Source: Brevipalpus yothersi
Taxonomy: Eukaryota; Arthropoda; Arachnida; Trombidiformes; Tenuipalpidae
Reading direction: 5' to 3'
NCBI GenBank assembly: GCA_003956705.1
Contig: QZCP01000070.1
Location: 87,573-151,572 of the forward strand
DNA: 64,000 bases
The translations under genes were made by a program, and so were the position numbers. Below, piece by piece: positions 35,413 through 46,564 of this stretch. The notes beneath the pieces were generated by a model that was not told the DNA's origin, made no database searches, and worked only from the letters and a program-made list of their open reading frames with translations. The first letter of the stretch is position 1. Every line of letters begins with the position of its first letter.

Positions 35413-37332
35413 TCAAACATTTTCGAGAATTTTTTTGACACCATATGCATCGAGAGCCTCAAGCTTATTCAGAGGTCTCACAGGCCAAACTTTCCGCAAT
35501 TTTAAACTCTCAGCATCTTTAAGTAACTTGTCCATTTTGATAAGATAAGGATAGATGTTTTGTTCGATCCACTCATATACTGTATATTCATCAAAAACTT
35601 CGCTAAGAGCTTTCGCAGAAGATTTGAGAGCAGAATTGAGAATATATCGAACACTACTGTGCTGTGCTAACCCTTCGTCAACACGAACAGGATTAGAAAT
35701 ATTGTGACGAATATTGTAGTCTGTTAACCATGCTTTGTGTATTGTGACATCGTAAATATATTCATTGACTTTCTTAATAGCTTCGGCAACTGTTTGAGTC
35801 ATCCTGTAAACAGGTGCACCAGGAAATTCGCATTGTGAAGCATGATTGTAAAGGAATGGATCATTATCCAAATTGACATCATCGTTGAAAGAGCGATCAC
35901 CAAAAGTAGCACAGCTCATAATTTCATCAAACTGCTTGAAAACTTCGGAACTCTGATAATGTCCATTTTTCAATGTGATGAGATCAACAATCAATGAGGG
36001 TAAACCGGATGGAAGAAGTTCACAAAGTACTCCAAGATGATCATAACGCTGCCATCCAGTAACAACGACTCCCCGAAACGATCTGAACTTATCATGTTGC
36101 TCTGATAAAGTTTCCAGCCAGCCCTCATTGTTTTCAAGATGCATTTTTACGTTCGGTGCCGTCAAGGTTTCACCGTAGGCTCCCTTGAAAGCAGTCGCAG
36201 CCCATGCACCTTCAAAATTTTCAGCAAACATGCCGAACGTTGAGTATGGTATGAAACGATAAACATCTTTAACGTAAACCCACATCATGATCTCAACCAA
36301 TTTGCCTAAGCCACTTTCCTTCAATTTGTCTGGTGAAAAATTACGAAGCATATCATCCCAGATAACGGGAATAATTTTATGCTTCTCTCGCACATATTTG
36401 GCCACTTGAGAAACGTAATCCAAGAATAAAGATTCACGATCCTTGTTTCGACAACGATCACAATAACCCATTTGGAAAACTTCATCACATCCGATGTTGA
36501 GCCACTTAACGCCCTTATGTAGTGACAACATTTGGTCAATCAGTTGCTTGACTAAAGCAAGTGATTCATTTTTCGATGGACACAAGGCCATCGGATAGGC
36601 ATCCACTTCTCTGAGATGTCGAAATTTTTCTATTTTAAGTACAAACTCCATGTGTCCAAATGTTGGAACCAGTGGCATGACTTCCATACCATGTTTTTTG
36701 GTTTCTTCCAGGAAAGAGAGGATATCCTCTTCTGAGTATGCATTTTTAGCCGCAATAGGCTCCAAATTTCCTTTATAAGGAAACATGTCTTCATATTCGA
36801 TAACAATTCCATTGGCTCCAGCTGCTTTGAGCAGTGGGAGAATCTTTTTTAAGTAACTTATATTCGGTGGAGCACCTTTGAGATCAAAATGAACATAACG
36901 AAGTTCGGGAATAAAGTATTTGTCTTTCTTCTCATCACGAGCATTGTCTTTGTAATTGAATGCAGCACTATTCAATCCACCGGTTTCACTGACATGAGAA
37001 TCAAAATTCAATGATTTTTCATCGATACCATCGTTACCGGATATCCTATGGTTTGGACCCTGATCAGTCTTTGCAAAATCTTGAGGAGAAAAAGAGTCCA
37101 CTATTTTGGATCGAGATTCCGATTTACCGTAAAATTTGCCCAATGATGTTTCATGACTTGTGATTTCGGTGGAAATTTTGTGTGGATAACCAACTTTTTT
37201 GTACTGTAAAGCGACTACAGTGAAAGAGATGACCATAATGATGGCCAAAAGAAGAGGCTTCCGTTTCCACAATGATGTGAAAACATAAGAGCCTACAGGC
37301 TTTAACCATCGATTACCTGTTCTGGTAGCCAT
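35413..37332 (-). CDS. HEXD: hexosaminidase D-like beta-N-acetylhexosaminidase (GH20), type II membrane
   Basis: A single intronless exon encodes 639 aa from the ATG at 37332. Residues ~29-47 (PLLLAIIMVISFTVVALQY) after a basic N-terminus form a signal anchor; a ~110-residue polar stem follows and then the catalytic TIM barrel, which would face the lumen or outside. GH20 hallmarks are visible: NGIVIEYEDMFPY, PLVPTFGHMEF, and the catalytic pair Asp283-Glu284 in WLNIGCDEVFQMG, then VIWDDM and VVTGWQRYDH. Hexosaminidase D removes terminal N-acetylgalactosamine or glucosamine; the natural substrate is not established. Human HEXD lacks such an anchor. An in-frame upstream ATG at 37449 would add 39 residues and is less likely because the basic-plus-hydrophobic anchor topology starts at 37332. 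Confidence 0.88.
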   Translation of the reverse strand: MATRTGNRWLKPVGSYVFTSLWKRKPLLLAIIMVISFTVVALQYKKVGYPHKISTEITSHETSLGKFYGKSESRSKIVDSFSPQDFAKTDQGPNHRISGNDGIDEKSLNFDSHVSETGGLNSAAFNYKDNARDEKKDKYFIPELRYVHFDLKGAPPNISYLKKILPLLKAAGANGIVIEYEDMFPYKGNLEPIAAKNAYSEEDILSFLEETKKHGMEVMPLVPTFGHMEFVLKIEKFRHLREVDAYPMALCPSKNESLALVKQLIDQMLSLHKGVKWLNIGCDEVFQMGYCDRCRNKDRESLFLDYVSQVAKYVREKHKIIPVIWDDMLRNFSPDKLKESGLGKLVEIMMWVYVKDVYRFIPYSTFGMFAENFEGAWAATAFKGAYGETLTAPNVKMHLENNEGWLETLSEQHDKFRSFRGVVVTGWQRYDHLGVLCELLPSGLPSLIVDLITLKNGHYQSSEVFKQFDEIMSCATFGDRSFNDDVNLDNDPFLYNHASQCEFPGAPVYRMTQTVAEAIKKVNEYIYDVTIHKAWLTDYNIRHNISNPVRVDEGLAQHSSVRYILNSALKSSAKALSEVFDEYTVYEWIEQNIYPYLIKMDKLLKDAESLKLRKVWPVRPLNKLEALDAYGVKKILENV

Positions 37333-38254
37333 CAATTCCACAAGATGGAAAAGAAAGGTGTGTGTACTAATATATGAATGAATATGTAGAGGATGAGTTA
37401 TCAAGCGAACAACAACAAGAAGTGGAACGTTTGAGGAAAGACAGTACAATGAAAATCGGTGATAATGGGGATGTTAGTGTCTCTGATAAGTCTACCAAAT
37501 CAGAGCTCAACACTGTGAAACAGTAGCCAAACTCTCGACACAAACATGAGCCAATAAATTTTGGCTGGGCTGTAGATGCGCGCAACAAAAATCAATCCTT
37601 CTTGGTGTGAAGTAAATTCCGAAGTGTAACTTGAAATGGAATATTGATTGAACACAAAAAAATAAGACTGTCAGTTGATTCAGAATGAACACACTTTATC
37701 AAATTGACTGATTCGGTGAGATTCGAAGTGTGTGTGTGAGAGATACAGAATATCAATGGTTGGTGTTTATATTGTTGACCTTACATACACGGTGAGAAGA
37801 GAGAGAATGGTAAGAATTTCAACAGCCAGCATGATGTATAGCATCCCAGTTGAAAATCATTGATGCAATCGATGATGAAGGAGGATGATGATGATGATTA
37901 AATGGCAGCACTACAGCTGATCCTTATACAGCTTCCACCATGATGTAGAGAGCGCTTAAGAGAGAGAGAAAATGCTTTTTTTATGGAGGAAAAAAATAGT
38001 TTACAAAAATATTCTCATAATTCTTCAAATTTGACTGGATGTTTGTCTGGTGATGAAAATTTGAGAGAAACTGAGCTGAAAATCATTGGATAAGAGTCAG
38101 GCAGTCCGAAGAGAGCAAATTTGAAAGGCGTTGATAGAGATGAGTGTCCAATTTCCATGGTGTGAGACTCACACTGTGAGTTGTGAGACCACATGAGTTC
38201 ACCCCTTTCCTCGTCCGGACACTGTCCGGCGGACAGGGCAACTAGAGCAATGAT
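37333..38254. other. intergenic, no gene seen
   Basis: 5' flank of the hexosaminidase gene. A short palindromic GC-rich block near 38215-38240 (TCCGGACACTGTCCGG) stands out in AT-rich surroundings. Confidence 0.5.
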
Positions 38255-38910
38255 GCATATGCAGATTTAGGGATGATAACCTTCTTTAGGTATGGCGAAT
38301 CGGCGAAACTTTTTTTGAACAAATTATCTATGCATAGTTTTTGAATTTAGTTTGCAAAAGCTGGATTCCACATTCCCTGGCAAATGAGATGTTTTCGTCA
38401 GATACTCGCCATTTCTCAGGTGTAGATATTGCAACGTTATCCTGAGCCCATAATCCAGCTTTGTAAGATGCTGCTTGTCCGATTCTACCAGGTAGCTTTA
38501 AGATGATTCCTCCGCATGAGACTCCAGACTCGCTGATCTTCCATTCAAATCATGGCGACTGCACCAACAGTGTCTCAGCGTTCTTTTGATGTATCGTTTC
38601 GAGAATTTTCTTCAGCGCTTGACGAAAACTTCGTATTGCGGTGTTTTTCTTACATTGTCACTACCAAATCGCTCACCACAAGATTCTTGAAGGGTTGAAC
38701 GCTCATTTTCCCGGTCTAGTTTACATATGTAATTCCTGAAAGTACTTGACCCTGTCAGTAGTGAGGTCAGCTAAAGTGCAACCTTTCGATAGTGTCCATT
38801 TTCTAGCTGGTTCACTGGCTAGAATATGTGGAGGAATCAATTCCATAGGCCACTCTCTTTGTTGCTCGGCCAGTCATGCTTGAGCTACCAAGATTGGGTT
38901 CTTGATCGAA
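38255..38910 (-). pseudogene. taspase-1-like pseudogene
   Basis: Read on the minus strand, pieces in different frames match threonine aspartase 1 in order: IKNPILVAQ, an in-frame TGA, then IPPHILASEPARKW; the catalytic-threonine segment DTVGAVAM (Thr codon about 38571-38569); after a frameshift, SCGGIILKLPGRIGQAASYKAGLWAQ and FARECGIQLL; and a final KSFADSPYL. Several stops and at least one frameshift rule out a full-length product. Family members cleave MLL/TFIIA-type substrates after autoproteolysis at this Thr. Confidence 0.75.
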
Positions 38911-39067
38911 GAAATTATGATGATAGTAAGAAAGTTTTTGCCGAACAAGGTCTTGCAATTGTGCTGCTTTTTCAAGCATCTGAAACTATTTATTCAAAAG
39001 TTGAATTTGAGTAACAAATTATTTTGTGATATACATTGTGAAAGATGTAAATTGCACTTTAACGACT

Positions 39068-40280
39068 TTATTGTTTCTTGATGTGGGGATATTTTTCATA
39101 CATGAACCATGCAATTCCACAGAGCATTGAAGCTGGTCTCGCATTTATAGAGTCCTCTTCTCTTGTCCAGAGGAGTTTTCTTGCTTCGTCAATGGATAGT
39201 CTTGGGAAAGGTCAGAACACGAGAGATGATTAATAATGTGAACGAGAAGAATAAGGAATAATGTAAGCTTACTGCTTAGAACTTACTCAATCACTTCGAT
39301 TCTCTCATCATCAATTCCACCTCCCCTGGAAGTTTTCTGCTTATCACTGAAAAGAGAGTCACAAACAAATTCATTCCGATCTTTGTCGAGAAAATCACTT
39401 TCTTCTCTCTTATCTTACCACACTGTAGCAAAGAAAATCGTATGTACTGCCGCTTGTACACCGATACCAGATCGAGAAGATGTCACGAATTGTAAAGAGC
39501 TAAGAGAGAGATTGAAAAATGAAAACCGTTATCAATGATCAGAGGAAATGTTTTTTAGCTAACAAACGACTGACTGATGCAATTTGATTAAATAATGCAA
39601 TTTACTCATAAGAAGAGGAACTGAGTCATGATCTCACCTAGATGGGATGTCATATCCAGTTTCTTCAAGAACCTCTTCCCTTGCGATTTCCACAGCATCT
39701 TTGCCTGAAAATATTCATGAGGTCCAATAGAAAAAGTTTTGCAGGAAACAAAAGTTGAACGCTAGTGAACTAATTTGAAGAAATCAAACCTTCTTTATCG
39801 ATGATCCCAGCACACAGTTCGATTGAGTATCCAGAAATTTTGGGATTTGGGCGAATAATACCTTTGTCAATATCAAGCTCCAATGCTGAAGCTGCAACAA
39901 TTGAGGGCCGGAATTGTCGAACAAAAATCAGAGTATCATGATCGCTATTGTAGAGAATGATGGCTACACTGTGAATGAAACATGATGAAATGGGGAAGAA
40001 TTACTAGCAAGCTCAATCTACAAACACATTATTTATTTATTATTTACCTGTCATGAGTTTTCAGGCAATCCCAAGCCCGACGTCTATCATCAGATCCATC
40101 CTGGTTGATTGAAAATACAATGAATCACGATCAGGTTGCAAAGAACGACATCTGAAAACATGTCAAACTCAAAATAAATTAACTCACAAGTGTATACATG
40201 ACTCGAAATGGCTTAACATATTCGGTTCCTTGAGGTCCGATTGGAGAGATTCCAACAACTTTTGGTCCTTGATCAGACAT
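39068..40280 (-). CDS. NUDT14: UDP-sugar diphosphatase, Nudix type
   Basis: Seven exons: 40280-40188, 40100-40048, 39968-39790, 39704-39638, 39499-39419, 39346-39287, 39200-39068; 221 aa, against 222 in human NUDT14. The enzyme hydrolyses UDP-glucose to UMP and glucose-1-phosphate and is cytosolic. The N-terminus leads to WDCLKTHDSVAIILYN and FVRQFRP as in the family; ELCAGIIDKEGKDAVEIAREEVLEETGYD covers the Nudix box, with EEVLEETGY holding the metal-binding glutamates. The C-terminus DEARKLLWT and MLCGIAWFMYEKYPHIKK is typical. The AATAAA poly(A) hexamer overlaps the stop codon (CAATAAA). A decayed copy of its 3' half lies 4 kb downstream. Confidence 0.92.
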
Positions 40281-41904
40281 GGCTAAATATTTTGAAGATT
40301 AATTTACCGAAATTTGTTCTAAGTAACTCATCAAATCACCTCGTAAATGGAACTTGTAGCCTACTGAACGATCGACTTTCGATTTAACCAAAGAGTTTCC
40401 ACAACAAAACAAAATGAATCTCTTTACCGATATCATGTGTGTACTCAAGTGCAGGTGTATGTAGAGAGAGAGAAGAAAGTCAACAAGTTTTGCAAGATTG
40501 CGAAATTTGATTGATTTTCCTTGAGATTATCGAATATTCCATTAGTAGTGCTTATTTGTTCGCGTTTATGGATGATAATTGGGTAGAAATCACGTAAACT
40601 AGTTATCAGCTAAAAATTGTCAGAATATATTTTTTTTCAAATCAAAATGTGTACAAGAGAAGGGCACATCGCTGATATTTTTTCTTTTTTCAAAATTAAT
40701 AGAAATCGAAGGCTTTTCACTGATTTCTCGATCTATTCTCTTTGAAGAGAAAGAAGAAATCAGGGGGGTGGGTTATTCAAAAAATATCAGAAAATTGTCT
40801 AGCATGATCTGCACAGAGTGTACAATTGATGTTAAATTACAACTGACAACAAGAAAAACAAGTCATTGATAGGACATTCTTCACCGAGTTTCTCCAATTT
40901 ACATTCACTTTGCTGATGGCATTTTGAGTCAAAAGTGTAGTGCGTTTGACACACTGTATCTGATCCACTAATATTCATTTTCCACCTACGAGGTAGGAAG
41001 TTAGTAGCAATTAATAGTAAGAATTTTTCCTCCTAATATTATGATATATATACATGCCTAAAATGTATAACAACAGGTTATTAAGGTACAACAACATTAA
41101 AAATATTTTTTGACCATTGGGCAGCCCTACGAAGCGTTTTTCTACGGTGATCCTTATCATCTGAAGTTGTTGATGCTCTTTACGATGAATCTGGTGTGAA
41201 CTGGGAGCTGGTCATAGTGTTGACAGAGAAGGGTCACTTGTTGCAAAGAATGATAAGACAATGAAGGCAAATTTCTCTCCATCTTTTGGCACCTTGAGCT
41301 TTTGTTGAATCTTCGAAGGGCTGTTTCACAAACCTTTTCACTATTTTGAGAGAGTTAGGGCTGTAAATTTTTTGTCAAAACTGAAACCTTCCAAAAGTTC
41401 GAGGGTCAAGAGTAGAGCTGTCCACTTCATGATGAAAGACACCACACAGCCAATCTCTCCAATACTCTAGGGCTTATGGTGAAGATCAGTACCTTCCAAG
41501 AAAGTAAGTTAAACGTTTCGTAGTTCATCGTTCGACGGGAAGAAGAAAGTAAAAGCGAATTTTGGCCCTTCGAAGATGAATAAATTGAAAAGATGGGGGA
41601 AGACAGATGGCGATCGACTCAATCGGAATAATCAAGTCGCTAAAAATGTGTGTAACAAGGACTATTTGTGGGGTTTGTCCGATCAAGCTCGACTACACCG
41701 AACACAACTGGCACCTTCTTTCCAGTGGTCAACATTCTTTCCGATAACTTAAACTTTGTTTTGCAAAAAGCAGAGCTAAAGGATGTTGAAAGAGAATTGA
41801 ATGATAAATTAGAATTGAATGATAATAATTTCACGTAGAGTTTAAGTTGATATTCCAAGGAAGGATGTTTCATGATGGGACTTTATCTTGGCAGCCAAGT
41901 TTGA
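40281..41904. other. intergenic with coding-like scraps
   Basis: No intact gene is seen. A short Cys-containing frame after a good acceptor lies near 40842-40990 (minus; see findings). On the plus strand around 41105-41260 a scrap reading SEVVDALYDESGVNWELVIV looks protein-like but is bounded by stops; I do not recognise it. Confidence 0.4.
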
Positions 41905-43737
41905 TCACAAACGATTCTCATTGTATATCGAAGACACACCATGAACATGTTGTATCCTGAGAAAACAACTCGAGCTAGGGGAAATTTTCTCACCTAAATT
42001 ATTCTCGGACTGCTCTGCGTACCCATTCCTTGAATTGTGAAATGGAGTTACAGATGTGATGACGTTGGGAAAAGAAGAGGACGACTTTATATCCTGTGCT
42101 GATTCCTGCAGATAAAGGTTACTATGCTGCTGAGACAGCACTGAATTGGCTGTTGAATTATTTATAGGGCTGAGCTTCTTATAAACATTATCGTAAGTGC
42201 TTAGCTCAGTGAAAAAAGGTATCAAATCCTTAAGTTCGGTGTCCGACATATCATCGAACCAGGAGTCAACAGGCACCTAGAAAATGAGAACAAAAATGCC
42301 ATCATGTTTAGTGTCGATCAATCATTAATAGTAGAGAATTTCAAAAAAAAAATCTGATCGAAAGAACGATTTTCTTACTGCATTATTAGGATGAAAAATG
42401 TAAGATGCTGGTGAATTATCAACGATAACAACTTTGCTCAAATCTCGACCAAGTTTAGCTAAATCCTAGGGAATTTTCGGGAGAAAAAAATTCAGAACAC
42501 TGAAATGATGATCTGTTTATCTTACCTTTACATAATTTCCTCGATATATTACACAAGATTCACGAAACAATCGTGATCTGAAAACATTCCATCTATCAAG
42601 AAGATCGGCCACGGGATCAGCATACTATGATGATAAAAACAGTGAATCAGAGACAGAGAAGAGAATAAATTGTGATAAAGTAGGGGATAAAGTTATATTT
42701 GACAAAAGATTCAAAAGGTAAAGATAAAGAAAATAGAGACAAGAGATAAAATTGTGTTCTTACTTTGGCTAGACTTGCTGTGAATAAGACACATTCATAA
42801 AGTTGACCCATCTTTTGAAGGAATTCGTCAACATAAGGCCTCTTGAGAACATATATTTGGTGTATAGTGCCGTCAATTTCAACAGGAACTATGAAATCTG
42901 CATTATCGATAGGCTATAAGGAAGTGATGAATGAAATGAAAAAAAAGAAACCGGCTGTCAAAATGCGAATCATATTTTGAGGTACCAGGCATAGACATTT
43001 CAACAAAATCGATGCGAGGAAGCTTCTAGTGAATTCATTGTGAATAAAATACAATCACATGTAATAGAGAGAGAAAGAGAAAGAGAGAGAGACCCTCGAA
43101 AACAGGAAGATAACTTTTGGAAATAATGGAATCTTCTTTCCTGAGATAGTAACTTTGATGACTTTTCTATACAGTGGCTAATTTACTCTTCCACATTCTG
43201 TACATTGTTAAATTCTTTTGTTTGTTTTTCTCCCTCTCTCACACTTTGTGGGAACATTGAAGTGTTTCGATTGAATTTAGCGAAGGTTATTACTGATGAT
43301 CTCAAGAGTTTCAATTAAGGATATCGAATTTCGAATAGAGAGTAAAGATTAACAATACTGTGAAATCTTGTAGGTCTTCCCTGAACAGACGAAACGTTCC
43401 ACACATCTTACCTTAAATGAGCTATGAACAAGAGTCTCGTCCAAATCAATAACCATACATAACTTATTCGCATCATTACTTTTCAATTGAGGCAACAAGT
43501 ATTTTCCATTATTGAAATTTCGACTCTGTAAAGATGAAAATGAAAACATTTCACATTAGATAATGGCCATCTTGATGATATATTTCAAAATCATCACACA
43601 CGATGATAATTGAACAATACATCAATTTATCATCTACATGTATTTATTGATACCTGATTTTCACAAGCTCTATCTTCCTTCTTTTTGGAGCCACGATTTT
43701 TTCTTCGACCAATAAGCTTACCAGCAGCTGCTCCCAT
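41905..43737 (-). CDS. CTDSPL: small CTD phosphatase (SCP/CTDSP family)
   Basis: Six exons, all phase 0: 43737-43654, 43525-43412, 42913-42764, 42624-42526, 42465-42379, 42276-41905; 301 aa. This HAD-type phosphatase removes Ser5 phosphate from the RNA polymerase II C-terminal domain and acts on other phosphoproteins. Catalytic Asp pair in VIDLDETLVHSSFK, then PVEIDGTIHQIYVLKRPYVDEF, LFTASLAKYADPVADLLD, CVIYRGNYVKDLAKLGRD and VDNSPASYIFHPNNAVPVDSWFDD follow the family order closely. The C-terminal ~80 residues after the domain are Ser/Asn-rich and unlike vertebrate SCPs. The N-terminus (MGAAAGKLIGRRKNRGSKKK) replaces the usual leader with a myristoylation-type, basic start that matches exon 1 of the gene at 25.9 kb, which suggests membrane targeting. 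Confidence 0.93.
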
Positions 43738-44983
43738 GATTTAATGTAACCAATGTGAAACTAATAAATGATAACAACAATAACATAAACCAAATGAGTG
43801 AAATTAATCACAAACATTTACACACAATCTCGATTCCAATGTTATATATGTACACAAACACATACACATACACACACATAGTGAATCATTAACGATGACA
43901 AAGGATGATAAGGAAGAGAGTAAAAAAGAGAGAGAGAGAGATCTCAGACAACAAGAGGCGTTATATTAAGATGTGGATGCGATTATTTGGAAAGTGATTA
44001 AAAAAAGAGAAGATGAAGAAGAAGAAGAAGAAGAAGCAAAATTCAAACTATGTGTATGTGTGTGTGTACATATGTATACACACATCAAATTCAATGGATC
44101 AACTTTCGTGTTCACCCGCACAGTTGATTAGACGCACATTTGTGGTTATCCAAAAATTGATGGCTTAATAATGATGTTCATAACAATGTGAGGAGAAAAA
44201 AAATTAATACACCGAGTGTAAACACCGAGGATATAAGGGAGAGAAGTAAAGCCTTTTTTTTTATGTATTTAACATTCAACTTCTCTCCCACAACATATAC
44301 ACTTAAATCACTTTTGTACCAAAAAAAAAACACAACATATAAAATACATTCACTTTTGCTTTGCCTCGTGCAATTGACTTACTTCAACATCTCTCTCTCT
44401 CTTGAATCTGTAACATAATATCTGCTTCTTATTAAATACACTAGATGGAGACATGGGTTTTGTGTGTATAAATAAGCTCCGCCCACTTTACTATCTTCAT
44501 AATTTTCGTATTCAAGTTTCGAATCGAAACTTTCGATTAGTAACAAAAACTTTTGATTTAATTAAACTTATTTTAATTGCAAAATACTATTTGAATACTA
44601 TTAATTGAAAGTTTGAGTTTTGCTGGGGCAATGGGGGGGGGGCATGATGCTCATTGACTGACCAGCGTCATCTGGTTGATGTATGATATCGTGTGGTAGC
44701 GCGCTTTCAGTAATTCTGATTATTGCTGCAATTATTGCAGTGCAATAGGCATGGTTTTGTTTACATCTTGGATAAACTTTTGCTAGCTAACTATCAAACT
44801 AGTGTGTGTGTAACTTAATTTTTTTGTACCGTTTTTTTTTCGAGAAAGTTTCATCATAGCTTTTCTGTGAAGATGCAAGCTATTGTATCATGTATTTGAG
44901 TAAAACAAAGTTAAGCTGACTTTTGTGGTCTTTTCGCATCGAGTTTGTCTTCCTGGTATATATGCTAATCCAAGAATAATTTG
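43738..44983. other. intergenic, divergent promoter region
   Basis: It separates the minus-strand phosphatase from the plus-strand gene at 44984. It contains CA repeats (43850-43885, 44050-44085), GA tracts and a run of about ten G (44633-44642). Part of it resembles the flank of the gene at 25.9 kb. Confidence 0.5.
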
Positions 44984-45586
44984 ATGGCTACTTTAGTCGG
45001 TATAAGATGTGTACAGAGTGGAATTTTGGCGAGAAATGTTCTATCGTCCAGGATATTGTCCAGTGTCAATCGGACAGCAAGTCGGGCTGCGGGTTTGACC
45101 CAAGAAAAATTAAAAAAGATTCAGAGAAGAATCGAAGGAGAAGTGAGTTCGAAGTTTGAAATCTTGAAATTCTCTTCGACAACATCTCATCTCTGACTAA
45201 TCCTATGTTCTCATCCGTAGATCGAGAGCTTCACAGCCGCTAGGAAACAATTGGAGTTTTTAGCAGAAGATTACTCACCTCATATCGTTTTTGAAGATGG
45301 ATATGCCGGTGACAAGATTAAAGGCATTTTCCACTATCAGCTTCGGCTAACAAAGTATCACACATTAGTTCATTTTCGTTCTGCTGGAACTATCCGAACT
45401 ATCGAGAGTTCAGAGATAGATACTGTAAACAAAGCTATAATAGTCGCTTGGAATATTGTATTAGCTCCTGGATGGTCTTTTGTTTTCTTTTTTGGACTCT
45501 TCGGATGGGTTCCTGTAGTCTTTAAGAAGATCATCAAGCCAAAAACCAGGCCACATGCTGGATCGAATGTGAATCCATCAGAGTGA
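44984..45586 (+). CDS. putative mitochondrial single-pass membrane protein, family unknown
   Basis: Two exons (44984-45142 and 45221-45586) encode 174 aa. The first ~40 residues are rich in Arg, Ser, Leu and Ala with no acidic residue (VQSGILARNVLSSRILSS), as in a mitochondrial presequence. Then come a helical stretch, the segment YSPHIVFEDGYAGDKIKG, and a C-terminal hydrophobic helix (SFVFFFGLFGWVPVVF) followed by Lys/Arg-rich tail. I do not recognise the family; the middle faintly recalls NTF2-like DUF2358 proteins but this is weak. The end is ambiguous: a GTGAGT donor at 45583 overlaps the stop, and splicing to an acceptor at 45845 would replace the last residue with DSEKH. A decayed relic lies near 51.06 kb. 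Confidence 0.7.
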
Positions 45587-46533
45587 GTTACAGCATATGA
45601 GATGCCTCAATATCAGTTTCACTTACTTGTAAATTCATCCTCCATCAGTTCAATGCAACATTTTTTCACTTCAAAATTCTTTATTGACGAAAAAGGAAGG
45701 ATAACTCGGCACATTTTAACGGTATGTGATACTTCTGTATCTGGCTCACTTATATTAGTTCAATTACTTGTATATTTACCTTATTGAGAACCTAGAGAAC
45801 TTAAAACTGATACCTTTCTTTCTCATTCTTTCTCATTTTATCCAGCTCCGAAAAACACTGATAAATCCAGAAACAATTAAGAAGACGTAGAGTGGAGATT
45901 CCAGCGAGGTTCACTCAATCTCTGGCTGCAAATAAAAAGAGAATAATTTGACTTCCAGGAAAATAATGGTATTTCAGAACATTCTTCTTCTCAACAGTGA
46001 TTCTCACTTTATGAGATGACATGGGTGTTAGATTGGAGATGTTGACTCTCAAATTTCATACTCGATGACAATTTAGAACATCAATTAGTTCTCCAAATCA
46101 ATAAATGGGCTAAGCTTCAATCGATTAACCTTTCATATCTCAAAAGTATTAGTAATATGATGATTGATGATTTATGTAATGTTTAGCAAATGTGTATGGG
46201 GTGATCTTTGCCATTTGTTTCGATAATGGGAAAAAAAACTTTCGTTGAATACTTGAGAGAGGTAATCTGAGTATACACGTGAGACATTTTTAAGTTTTAC
46301 ATGGAAGGTTCAAATTTTTTTCCGCTTCACATATTCTAAGAGGATACATTAGCTCTGAAAGATGAAAAAAATTGCAATCGTTCCATTATTTTCACATACT
46401 TAAATGTCCGGGCACTTAACTTGATCCGACGATTCAATTGATACAGGGAAGAAGTATTTTTCGAGTTCAAAATCCTTAAATAAATCTTGTAAGCTGAACA
46501 ATCAACACCAATTGGAACTCTACAGGAATCCAC

Positions 46534-46540
<7 letters not shown>
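45587..46540. other. intergenic with a partial repeat copy
   Basis: No gene beyond a possible terminal exon at 45846-45860. The segment at 46055-46160 repeats sequence found at 47560-47606 and, inverted, at about 63015-63110. Confidence 0.5.

Positions 46541-46564
<24 letters not shown>

Noticed and set aside
41090..41873. Protein-like scraps on both strands
   Set aside because: Stops interrupt every frame and no family could be named; insufficient for a feature beyond the intergenic note.
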